Shown here: positions 1 through 10,400 of the stretch, one piece after another | Position numbering within the stretch: the first letter of the stretch is position 1 | Layout: every line of letters begins with the position of its first letter | DNA from: Seminavis robusta | Taxonomy: Eukaryota; Bacillariophyta; Bacillariophyceae; Naviculales; Naviculaceae | Length of the DNA stretch: 64,000 nucleotides | Assembly: GCA_903772945.1 (NCBI GenBank) | Contig: CAICTM010000105.1 | Coordinates: forward strand, 1-64,000 | Direction: 5' to 3' | Notes under the pieces: generated by a model | Told to the model about the DNA's origin: nothing | Seen by the model: only the letters and a program-made list of their open reading frames with translations | The model's database searches: none | Made by a program: the position numbers and the translations under genes

Positions 1-3000
1 GAACAACAGAAATAAGTACAAGTCTACTCGAAACAATGACCATTCTTCCAAGAGCGAAGAAAGGTGGTGTGATTACCACGAGTCCAGCACTCACAATACT
101 GTTGATTGCATGACTCTGAAGAAACTTAAAGCCAAGTCCTCGTCTCATCTTCTGACAACGATAACCAGCCATCGTACAACAAGAACAAGACTTGGAAACG
201 CAAGTCTGCCGACTCCAATCCTACACCAAGAAGGAACTTCCTGTCCTCATGAAGAAAGACTCCAACGCTGCGGTCAAGGCGGATCGCAGGAAGAAAAAGC
301 AATGCAACCATGTTGTCCAACGCAAGTCGGACGACTCTGACAACGAGGATGACTCCTCTGTCGGGTCCCCTCAACAATAGATGGACTCAATGAAATGGCT
401 GCAGTCGACAAGGCTCTTGACGACTTCGACTTCAATCATTCAGATGGAGAGATCTCCGTCTGAGGATTAGGCCAGGATGATGATTCAACGGAACCATGTT
501 CCGATTTCTCATACCTAAGTGAATAAGATATCTCACTAACTAGTAAACAAGAAATGTTTGCAACCGATGAACTCTACGGCAAATTAGATAATTGGCTAGA
601 AGCTGCTCACTTAGATTCTGACGATCTACCCGGCATTGTTAACCTTGTCCTTGGCCAACCACCTCGTAAGCGTCGCAAGACAAGAGACCTCAAAACTATC
701 GTCTATGTTAAAAAAGGGAAACGAAAACACATTACACTCCGTTGCTTACTGGACACAGAAGCATCCGGAACCTTGATTAACCAAATTCATGCTAAGAGAT
801 TAAGTATGAAGGATGGACTACCCCTGTAAAGGAATTAAACCCCAGCCCGAAGTGTAAGGGTGCACTTATGACTCCTGAGTTCACCGATGATAGAATTATC
901 GAATGGAACTTGCACGCCACCAAGAACTTGGGGCGTATAACATGATCATAGGTCGAGACATTCTCTCCGATCTAAAAATCAAGTTCAATGATCCTAAAGC
1001 TGTCAGCGACAGTACAGATCGTCTCAAGAGAACTCTTGACACGAAATACGAACAAACCTGATTTAAGGCAGATATACCAGAGTCAAAACAGGTAAATAAG
1101 GGAATGAGCAGAACCGTTCATGCCTTATTAACAAAGTGCTCCGACCAATTCGAAAGTACTTTAGGAAAGCGACAAATGGAGACTACGAAGTAGAACTTCG
1201 TCCGACACTAAATCCTATCTAGTAGGGTACCCTACTCCACAGGTTCATACCAACACTATTAAAAACAGAGGTCGAACGTTCTCTGCCGACGCAAGGAGCA
1301 ACTTTAAAGAGGTAAACCGTTCCGATGTGGACGGGCACCAAAATTTATCATTTCCCAAAAAGAATGGATTCTACACGGTTCAATCTCTGACGTCCGGGGA
1401 ACTGAACGAAAAGGATTGAGCAAAAACTTGTCCGATCCCAAGATATACAAGACATGCTACTGAACTAGACAGATTCAGGAAATTAACGAAGTACCAAGCG
1501 AGTACCGAGGGCCTATGCAATAGTCCCTACATCTTCCAATAGGAAGATGGGAACTCGATGCACCGACTTGGAAAATGTCCGTGCATACATTGATATCACT
1601 CATCCTAACTAACGGCGATTCTAGTAGATCACGTTGAATAGTTAGTGAAGTTCTCCTAAAGGCTTCAGAGAAGCCGGACTTAAGATCAATGCTACCAAGT
1701 CCTTCTTCAAGAAGAGAACTTGAGTATCTAAGCTACTGGATTACTTGAGAAGGAATCCAACCCGTAACCAGGAAAATAGATGCGATCCAAAATATCGCTC
1801 CTCCTAACAAAAGAAAAACTTGGTAAATTCATTAGACTAGTGAACTACTATCGAGACAATAGGATCAGACGATCCATGTACTTACAACGTCGGGATCCCA
1901 AGAAAAGGAATCCTTGTCCATTTCATTGCTTGACAATGATGGATCCCGTAACCGAATGGTTCGAGATGCCGAGATCTGCTCCAATAGCAACAGACGAAGT
2001 AGCCATCGTTCTAGAACAACGTGGCTTCACCCAGTATCCATGGCCTGCTGAGGTTTATCATGGATAGAACGGAGTTCCGCGCAGAGTCGAGAAGACACTC
2101 CGGGATGAATTTGGACTTCGTCGCAAGTTCATTACCACACGTGTTCAATCGTGACGCATTCACAACGTCCTGTTCGAAGTAAACTGGAAACCATCAAAGA
2201 ACGTCGCCAACGACTCATCCAGAAACACACTGATAAGGAAAACGCGACGCGTGTCCCTCATCAATACAATGTCAACGATACTGTGAGGTTTCAACAGTAT
2301 CAGCACCGCAAGTACGTCAGCCAAAGTACAAAGGTCCTTACAATATGGACCGAGTCAATAACAATGGCACTGTCGGCTCCGACATGCTACCGCCAATGGC
2401 GGCACAGTCTACCAGACTTGGAACATAAGGTATATACACCATACAAGGCCTGATCCCCTTGTAGGATTGCCATCGTGCGACCACATGTCTACATCCAAAT
2501 CTCATGAGAGTGCCCCGCACTTTAAATCATATGTTCTTCCTTGTCCGACTGCTGTCGCGCCTTCTGTGACCCTTGTCAGGGGGCGAATGCAATACACGGC
2601 TCTTAGCCTTATTCGCGACTCGATCCTAGATAGGGTTTGAGTTGTACTCATGACTGTTTCCTTCGCGAATAGTCATTGAGACAGGGTTCTCATGACTGCT
2701 AGTCATACTAGGTTGTCGATGAAACATCGCTCTAGATATTTAGCCGGCGTGGAAAGCTTCCACGCTACTAGACAGCTACTAGCTGAAGTTTCCACGTGTT
2801 CCGGAAATGGACCGTGGAGTACGTAGAGTTATGCCATAACCTACGATATCACACTTCGAGGCCTCCCGCGGGAGACCAACTTCAATGAGCTTCACAACGA
2901 TCTCTCTCATGGATTAGTTTCCGTAGCTTTCTAATCTCTCTCATAACTTTCATTCTCTCAAACTCAAAACACTCGAAAGATCTTTACACTAGCTTTTAGC

Positions 3001-3008
3001 GTAGTGCA
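1..3008 (+). mobile_element. Decayed Ty3/Gypsy LTR retroelement, right part
   Basis: Fossil LTR retroelement, cut by the left window edge. Recognisable parts run in Ty3/Gypsy order on the plus strand. A gag-end Cys/His motif (WCDYHESSTHNTVDC) lies near 60-115. A protease-like stretch (LLDTEASGTLIN) lies near 740-780. Reverse-transcriptase/RNase H-like fragments lie at about 1040-1900, integrase C-terminal-like remains at about 1930-2450, and a right LTR at about 2588-3008. The coding part is interrupted many times (well over five breaks) and is shorter than a full gag-pol, so it is not active. It appears old. The right end falls inside a BTB gene on the opposite strand. Family assignment rests on domain order and motif resemblance only. 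Confidence 0.72.
2588..3008 (+). repeat. Probable right LTR of the Ty3/Gypsy fossil
   Basis: About 421 bp. It is preceded by a purine-rich run (cagggggcgaa, 2577-2587) placed like a polypurine tract. It opens with TGCAATAC and ends with GTGCA, giving the TG...CA ends expected of an LTR. Directly beyond 3008 the sequence becomes recognisable BTB coding sequence on the minus strand. The left LTR lies outside the window, so neither the target-site duplication nor the LTR pair can be compared. Boundaries are inferred to within a few bases. Confidence 0.55.
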
Positions 3009-3399
3009 CATTCCTCCATTCCAATTCTCGAGCACAGCGCATCAAACCATGATAAGGCAATGTTGAGTTTCTCTTTGGTAACCCTCACTGTTGAGAGTGG
3101 AGCCATCAAGGACATAATCCATTCCCATTCTTTAGGATCTCGGTCCGGAAACTCAAAGTGCTTGGTGGCAGACTCCTTCATGCCACTACCCAGTGCTTTA
3201 TCAAAGTAGTCACTCCAACAGCAGAGGCTTGGACCGTACTCTTTGAACTCCACACCACCAACCACAATGGTCACATCAGGCTCGATACTATTCCAAATGC
3301 TAGTTTTCTTCAGTGCTGGCTGCTGGCTGCTGGCTGTGAGTCGTCTACATCTGAGCTCCTCCTCTTCTTCCTCTTCTGCTCTTTGGGTTGGCTTGCCAT
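2996..3399 (-). pseudogene. BTB/POZ-domain gene, copy 1, truncated by LTR insertion
   Basis: The minus strand starts at ATG 3397-3399 (MASQPKEQKRKKRRSS) and carries a BTB domain (EPDVTIVVGGVEFKEYG ... FEFPDRDPKEWEW). It aligns with the two neighbouring copies up to the residues GMEEC and then stops. The last codons and the stop lie in the adjacent LTR, so the helical C-terminal half is lost. The N-terminal frame and the BTB frame are also out of register, next to a 7-nt unit repeated three times (ctggctg, 3316-3336). BTB domains dimerise and often recruit Cullin-3 ligases; that is family knowledge, not shown here. The copy cannot make the full protein. Confidence 0.8.
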
Positions 3400-4210
3400 G
3401 GTATCACAGTACCTTTAATATGAGAAAGGGGAAAGTTACCATGGGATAGAGGGAACTATGATGAGGATTGGGTGCAGGAAGGGGAGGATCGAGAGGGTGC
3501 TGGGAAGATGCAAAGATCTTGCGATTTTATAAGCCAGCGAGCGGCTTTGCGTAGCTCGTCAACGAACACAGTGCTCCATTTACTTCTTTATCTGCTCTAT
3601 CACTAGCTAGCTAGCTAGCTAGCTAGTAGCCGAGTTCACAAACACGTGCACATGGCGAAACAAAGGGAGGTGGGTGTAACGCTTCACAGTTTGTAGAGCA
3701 AAGAGGATAACCAGTCTCAAGCGGAAACCCACTCATCTGACATACATGTACCGGTACTTCTGAAGTTAGAACACAGCTGACACTCTGACATAAGAAAAAC
3801 CTTGTAGATACCACCACATCAATCTTCAAGAAACAGATGCCCCACGGCTGCATCGTCAGTAAAATTGAACCACGATTCATAATCGGCCTACCTGTATCTC
3901 GGGCACACGTTTCGTCCATACAGGTAGACTGTGAGATCTTCACACGATAAGTTCTTGAATCGATATCTTGTGGGCTACTCGAGAGCTACTTTCAGTGACC
4001 TACAACATCAGCTCATGTGGACTAGCCTGTGACTGTGCCTATGGTGCTAGAACTAGAAGGCACCCCAAGTTGGGCTTTGAAGCAGCATTACTAGTGTTAT
4101 TGCTCTAAAGCTTCACAAGATCGATCGATCCAAGAAAAGAACAAAAGTGAGGAATGAATCGGGGCTGCAGAGGTGCAGAGGTACATGCGCCCTTTTCGCG
4201 CGAAGCTTCA
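3400..4210. other. Intergenic, no gene seen
   Basis: Between BTB copies 1 and 2. It holds a (TAGC)6 run at about 3604-3627. It must contain the 5' flank of copy 1 and the 3' flank of copy 2. The short reading frames here show no recognisable domain. Confidence 0.5.
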
Positions 4211-5014
4211 CTACATATTTGTTTCATTCACTATCTCCACAACCCTTTTCAGTAAAATTTGGCTCTTCAGATAATGATGCAGGATTCCATTCTGAATCAA
4301 CAACTCCTGTTGTTCACTTGTCATGGATTCTGGCAAGAACGTCTTCAGAACTACCATGAGAGAAGTGCGGCAGATTTCATGGCCTTTAATGAGCAAAACA
4401 AGTTTCCTGAGAGACTCTTCGCTGAAGCTGGTAGGTGATTTCTCCAGGAGTTGGTGTACAAGTTCAAAACAGCATTCCTGAGAATGAATCAGATCATAAT
4501 ATCTTACAGCAGTTTCCAGGCCTTCTACAACTGCATCAGCTGTGTCTTGGGTATGATCTCCAGCCAATGGCTCCAAGACTTGTGAATCAAGGACTCTGTC
4601 ACATTCCTCCATGCCAAGGCTTGAGCCCAACTCATCAAACCATGATAGAGCAATGTTGAGTTTCTCTTTGGTAACCTTCACTGTTGAGAGTGGAGCCATC
4701 AAGGATATAATCCATTCCCATTCCTTGGGATCTCGGTCCGGAAACTCAAATTACTTGGTGGAAGACTCCTTCATGCCAATGTCGAGGGCTGCGTCAAAAT
4801 ACTGGCTCCAACAGCGGAGACTTTTAGGCCATACTCCTTGAACTCCACACCACCAACCACAATGGTCACATCAGGTTCAGCCTTGCATCGAATCCAAGTT
4901 TTCTTTAGCGGTGGCTGTGTCTCTGATGGCATCGAATCCAAGTTTTCTTTAGCGGTGGCTGTGTCTCTGATGAGGTTGCAACAACTTCACTCCCTTTTGT
5001 GGACTCAGACGACA
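4211..5014 (-). pseudogene. BTB/POZ-domain gene, copy 2, broken
   Basis: The start context (ATG at 5012-5014, MSSESTKGSEVVATSSE) matches that of copy 3. A BTB domain follows (EPDVTIVVGGVEFKEYG, FEFPDRDPKEWEW). The last 163 codons, 4211-4702, are open and carry the helical C-terminal region ending VVEIVNETNM. The reading frame is broken three ways: a 44-bp tandem duplication in the N-terminal part (4885-4972), a frame change just after VEFKEYG, and a TAA in place of the codon before FEFPDRD. The C-terminal region is alpha-helical and may be BACK-like, but I cannot assign it firmly. The intact downstream frame suggests recent decay, or a short product starting near 4702. Confidence 0.78.
4885..4972. 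repeat. 44-bp perfect tandem duplication inside BTB copy 2
   Basis: Positions 4885-4928 and 4929-4972 are identical 44-bp units. The unit covers the codons before EPDVTIVV. Because 44 is not a multiple of three, the duplication shifts the frame of the BTB gene. The lack of any difference between units indicates a young event. Confidence 0.9.
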
Positions 5015-5596
5015 TTCTATCCTATCTCCGTTTCAGCTATGATATGAGCTCGCTGGTACCGTACTAGTAATTGTGGCTGTGTTGCCCTCGTTGTTGGAGC
5101 TGAGGTTCTCCCAACAACTGCGATTCTCCCAAGAAAACCTTAGTTATCAGTTGGAATTTTTTTGAGCGGCAGCAAAAGTTCCCATGGCACTGCCAGCGAC
5201 GTTGCTTCCATCGTGAATCAAGATTCAATAATACGACACTCTCGCAAGAAGTTGAATTGCATGTGCATACCGTAGCGTGGAAAACAGATGCCAACATGAG
5301 GTTCGTCTGGTGGGCCCTCAGCCAGCTGTCTAGCTACAGCGTGGTCTTTCAGGGCAAATATGCTTACATGTACCAAGGCCTGTTGGCCAAAGGTAGCGTA
5401 CCAGAGGTTTGCTTCTTTTCTGCTCTAGCTACCCGGGTAGCTCACTTGTGGGGAACGAAGGTAGGAGGACGCAGTAGGTCTATGGAAGCAGAAGCAGCAA
5501 CCCAGCTTACAGCGTAAATTTCGAAAGCTACTATGCTGTTACGCTAAATGAGCATGTCCCATTCTGTAACAGGAGCAGGAAGTCGTCTTCCTTTCA
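5015..5596. other. Intergenic, no gene seen
   Basis: The 5' flank of BTB copy 2 and 3' flank of copy 3. An 86-codon plus-strand frame at 5257-5517 has no recognisable domain and is probably chance. Confidence 0.5.
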
Positions 5597-6491
5597 TCAA
5601 TCGTGTCTTCGACCAAACAAGTGTCCAACCGTACCATCATCTTCCAGAGAAAAAGTGACAACCTGTCGCTGCCCGCGTACTATGTGCTTTGTGACAATTT
5701 CAATCACTCTGGATAGATAGGTTTCATCTCGATGCTGGTGATACTTGCGTGCACACTGAATGTGCAGGTACTCATGCAGTAGATCATGCTCAAATAGAAG
5801 CTCCTTTTTCTCCGGAGAAATGGAATCAGGAAGAAATGATAGAAGTGTATCCAAGAGGTTCTGTAGGCTGCCTCGGTTTTGTTTGATGAGCCCAACGATG
5901 CGCTTCAACATATCCATGTTAAAGACCATTTGATATTCCTTCAGAAATTTGCCAAGAAGGGGAATACACTCCTCTATGGACTCGGGAAGATTATACCGGA
6001 TCGCTGTTTCCAGATGCTCAATGACTGAGTTTGCATCCTCTTGCGTAATCTCTCTTTTGGACTTATAGGAAAACTGGCCCAACACCCTATTAATTAAGGA
6101 CTCCACCACACTCTTTCATCCCAATTGGACTGCTTAGTTGATCAAACCATGATAGAGCAATGGGTAGGTTTTCCTTGTCAACAGTAACTGGAGCAATGGG
6201 TGACATCAAACTGACAATCCATTCCCATTCTTTGGGATCACGGTCGGGAAACTCAAAACGTTTGGTGACAGCCTCTTTCATTCCACTACTCAATGCCGTG
6301 TCAAAGAAATCACTCCAGCAACGCAAGGTTTGGCCATACTCCTTGAACTCTACACCACCAACCACAATGGTCACATCGGGTTCTTCTCTGCTTCTGATGC
6401 AAGTTTTCTTTGGTGGTGGTGGCTGCATCTCGGCTGATGAGGTTCTTGGAACCACTTCCTTCCCTTCTTCTTTGGGCTGATTATTTGACAT
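5597..6491 (-). pseudogene. BTB/POZ-domain gene, copy 3, one frameshift
   Basis: The start is ATG 6489-6491 (MSNNQPKEEGKEVV). Residues 1-133 hold an N-terminal tail with PPPPKKT and a BTB domain (EPDVTIVVGGVEFKEYG, FEFPDRDPKEWEW). The frame stops after GMKECGGVLN. The expected continuation (INRVLGQFSYKSKREI ... ETAIRYN ... VIEIVTKHI) is open in the next frame to 5597. Alignment with copy 2 puts a one-base insertion near 6090-6100. Apart from this the gene is complete, about 298 codons, and could be a functional gene with an assembly error. Together with copies 1 and 2 it forms a head-to-tail array. The likely role is adaptor or scaffold; no partner domain is present. Confidence 0.8.
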
Positions 6492-7461
6492 TCTATGCTT
6501 TCTGCCTGTGATACCTGTATAGTTGCTTCCTTACTTCTAAAGATGTACGTACTTGCTAGAAGCTAGATGGGTTTCCGTCTTGTATTGTGGGTCGCCCTCT
6601 TGCTTCTTGTGGAGTTATGTATGTATGCGGATGGGCTGGTGTTGGCCAGTGCGAAAGAGTTTCCACGGCAATGGGGGTTCCACGGCAATTGAAATCGATA
6701 TCGCAGCGTGGAAAATTCAGAATGGCACATATATTTTGCTCTTGTTTGCTTAGCTAGCTAGTTAGGTAAGCCTGACTTGACTTCCTTAGTTAGATTGCCC
6801 ACCTATGAAGACTTTCTAAACCCCCGTGAGGCAGTAGCTAATAACACTCATACATGTATTTGTCGCTTGTTCATTTTTCTCCATCCTGATCACACTTCCA
6901 CTCCTACGGTAGTACTGTGGATCTAATATGCTTGGATTTCATTTGATTTGATTTGAGTCGAGTCGAGTCGCTCTGGCAGAGATTTGACTGGCTGACTGAC
7001 TTGTAACTGTGGTCAAGAGTAGAGGTACGGATTTTAGAAGAGATGGACTTTATACTCTACATACCGCTTCAAGAATACAGTACGGGATCGATCGAGTGGC
7101 TTGCAAATTCGATCGCACAGACTGAATTTATTTGAACAGCTCTGTTTCTCAAACATAGTTATTGAGCCTGAAATTGTGCCAAGTGAAGGACCTTTGGTGT
7201 GGTTTGTTCCGGCGCCCGGTCCTTTGCACTGGTCGATGGTCTTCCATGTTGACTTTCAACAGCTCTGTTGATTTCTCTAACTTTTACAAGACTGGCTTCG
7301 ACCAGAAACCAGCACAAGAAACGAGAAAGAACCAAGACCATGATGCCATACCAGGTTGACGGGTCCGTGTGAAATGAAAATGTCTGGGGACACCACCACC
7401 ACTATAGCTAGCATATACATTAGATAGATAGAACTACAATCAAACAAACAACTACATCAAG
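6492..7461. other. Intergenic between divergent BTB and WW-LRR genes
   Basis: Should hold the promoters of BTB copy 3 (leftward) and the LRR gene (rightward). Short GATTT/GAGTC runs lie at about 6945-6972. The short frames on both strands at 7159-7359 show no domain. No promoter element could be defined. Confidence 0.5.
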
Positions 7462-10400
7462 ATGTCCGAAGGAGGAATGAGTCAACACTTGCACGGGAGT
7501 GCGTTGTTGGTTCCATCGGACGACGATTTGTACGATGCGGGATGGGCGAAACACTGGGATCCTTCGCGAGGTGCCTATTACTACTATCCCATTGACGGGA
7601 GTCAAGCGACGACATGGGAGAATCCGTTGGTGAAACCGGCCACATCCATTTCAGTGGGACGCAACAACAACAACAACAACAATTCCTTTACTTCTAAAAT
7701 GACGGAAATGAATTCCATCTATGAAGATTATGAAGAAGATGAAGAAGAAGAGGGTTCTGATTCGTCGTCCTTTTTTGATCCCAATGAAGCTTCGTTCTTT
7801 CAAGAATCGGGAGTCTCGTTGACACTGAGTGCCTTGATGGCAGGAGGCAAAAAGAAAAAGAAACAGACAGATCATAATAGTGCCAGTGTGCAGTCGGCGG
7901 CTGCTAAACTCCGTGCTGCCGCAATGAATCAATCCCAGTCGCAATCCATGAGCGGTTCCAAACATCCACAAAAACAAAAATCACAAGGCTCCATCAAACA
8001 ACAGAAATCACAAGCATCATCCTTCAAGCAATCCCAGCAATCGTCGGCCAGTCTCAATCCACTCGAATTCGCCTCATCGGGCGAAGCTTCCATGACTACA
8101 GACGACTTACGGAGATCCATCAAAAGTCAACTCGATTCCAGTCAACCCATTTTCGAGTCTCCCAATGAAGACGCCAAAAGCAACGACAGCTTTGAAAACT
8201 CTCAATCGGAAGATGACGACATTCACAACAGCATGCCCAACAATGAAGCTTCCTTTGCCATGGATCAGTCCACCAATCTAAACTCCAAACGAAACAACAT
8301 GCACCATAGTGGAGCCGTCAGTGCCACGGATGATGACGACGACTTTTCATCCTCCTCCGAGCAAGAAGAAGAAGAAGCATTCGAAGATGAAGACGAGGAC
8401 GACGACCGCAAAAAACCACTTCGCATGCCCCGCCCCAAACCTCCCAAAGACCCCAATGAACTCGCCGAGAAACGTGCTCGATTGCAAGAACAGATCGATG
8501 CCACGGCGGCATTGATCGAACGACGACGACAAGACTACGAAGCATTGTTTCCAGCACACCAACACGAACCAAAGCATCGCAAATGTGGACCCCTTCTGGC
8601 ATGTCTCGTGTTGATCTTGCTCGTTACGGGGCTGGTCCTGGGAGGATACTTTCTCGCCAAATCCGTCATTGATAGCGCCAATGCCCCAACACCAGCGCCC
8701 ACGACACCTACTGCCGCCCCCATTGTCTTGCCGGATTACACCGAAACCGCCCTCGCCAATCCCGTCTCGGAACAAGCCACGGCATTGAATTGGTTGCAAG
8801 CCGATCCTAACTATGCCAACTACACACAACAGGAACGATACACCCGATTTGCGCTCATGACACTGTACGTGGCCACGGGAGGATCGGCATGGCAACGCAC
8901 GGATGGGTTTGTCTTGCCCGAATCGGCATATGCCTATAAAAGTGCCTGTGAATTTCCCTATTATACGTGTGCCGGACAACCCGTGGCGGTGCCGGCAGTC
9001 AGTGTCTCGGCCACAATCAGTCCAAACAATACAACTGTGCCGCCGACGACCATCAATCCATTGACTACAGTAGTTCCAGGAACAGCAACGGTGGAGCCCA
9101 CAATTGGAACGACCACCATCAATCCATTGGCCACAGTAGTTCCAGGAGGAGGAACCACCATCAATCCATTGGGAACCATTACTCCCAGCACGACAGCGCC
9201 GTTGGGCACGATTACACCATCCAATGCAGCTAGCACAACACCTCCCTTTATTGTCGGGACTACAACGTCTCCATTGGGAACCATTACGCCTAGCACGACA
9301 GCGACTACGACCAATCCTCTACTACCAGTAGGGACAACACCGCCCATATTGGAGACCATTGCACCATCGGATCTTACCGCCACAGCAGCACCAGGGACGA
9401 CAAATGCTCCTTTGGGAACCATCATTCCCACCACGACGGCATCCACAACACCTCCACTTGTAGGGACAACAATAGCTCCCACCACTGTGGTGACCACAGC
9501 AAACAACGCCACGACAGTAGCTCCCACAACAAACAACTCAACCACAGTTGCAACGACTTCCAATGCCACAACGGTGGCTCCCACAAATAACAACTCCACT
9601 GCAGCAGTGGCGACCACGAATAGCAACTCGACGACGTTGGCTCCGACAACTAACAACTCCAGTACAGTGGCACCCTCAACAACCAACTCCACTACAGCGG
9701 CTCCCACAACTTCCAACTCCACTACAGCGGCGACCGCAACAAACAACTCCACTACAGTGGTGCCCTCAACAACCAACTCATCTACAGTGGCTCCCACAAC
9801 TAGCAACTCCACTAACTCCGCTACTGCGGCTCCCACAACGTTTAACTCCACTACTGCGGCTTCCAATGCCACAACAGTGGCCCCCACAACTAACAACGCC
9901 ACTGCAGTGGCGACCGCGGCTTCCAATGCCACGACAGTGGCTCCCACAAATAACAACTCCACTACTGCGGCTCCCACCACTTTAAACTCAACCGCGGCTC
10001 CCACGAACAACAACAACTCCACCACAGTGGCGCCCTCAACAAACAACTCCACTACAGTGGCGCCTGGACAACGGTACCTACGACAACGACGAGAGCGTGA
10101 GCGTTACTCGGGTAACGCCTCGACAGTGTCTGAACAGACTTATTTAGACGCCCGACATCAACAAGAACGAGAACTGGAACGACAACTATACGAAAGCGCA
10201 TTTGCCAAGGGCACCACCCTCAACTTGACCGGTCAGGGACTCTTGCAAGGGACCTTGCCACCAGAAATTGCACTTCTCACGTCGGTACGATGATCCAGTT
10301 CACGACGAGTTGCAGATTTCCATTTCTGGCAATCTTTCTCACTTTGTTTGCTTTTGTCAATTCGTGCACTCTTGCAGTTACAAAATGTACACATCACCAA

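Noticed and set aside
3623-3943. 106-codon minus frame between BTB copies
   Set aside because: No domain, no paralogous counterpart beside the other BTB copies.
8961-10052. 363-codon minus-strand open frame rich in Val/Ala
   Set aside because: Exact antisense of the Thr/Asn repeat of the WW-LRR gene; open only because of repeat composition.
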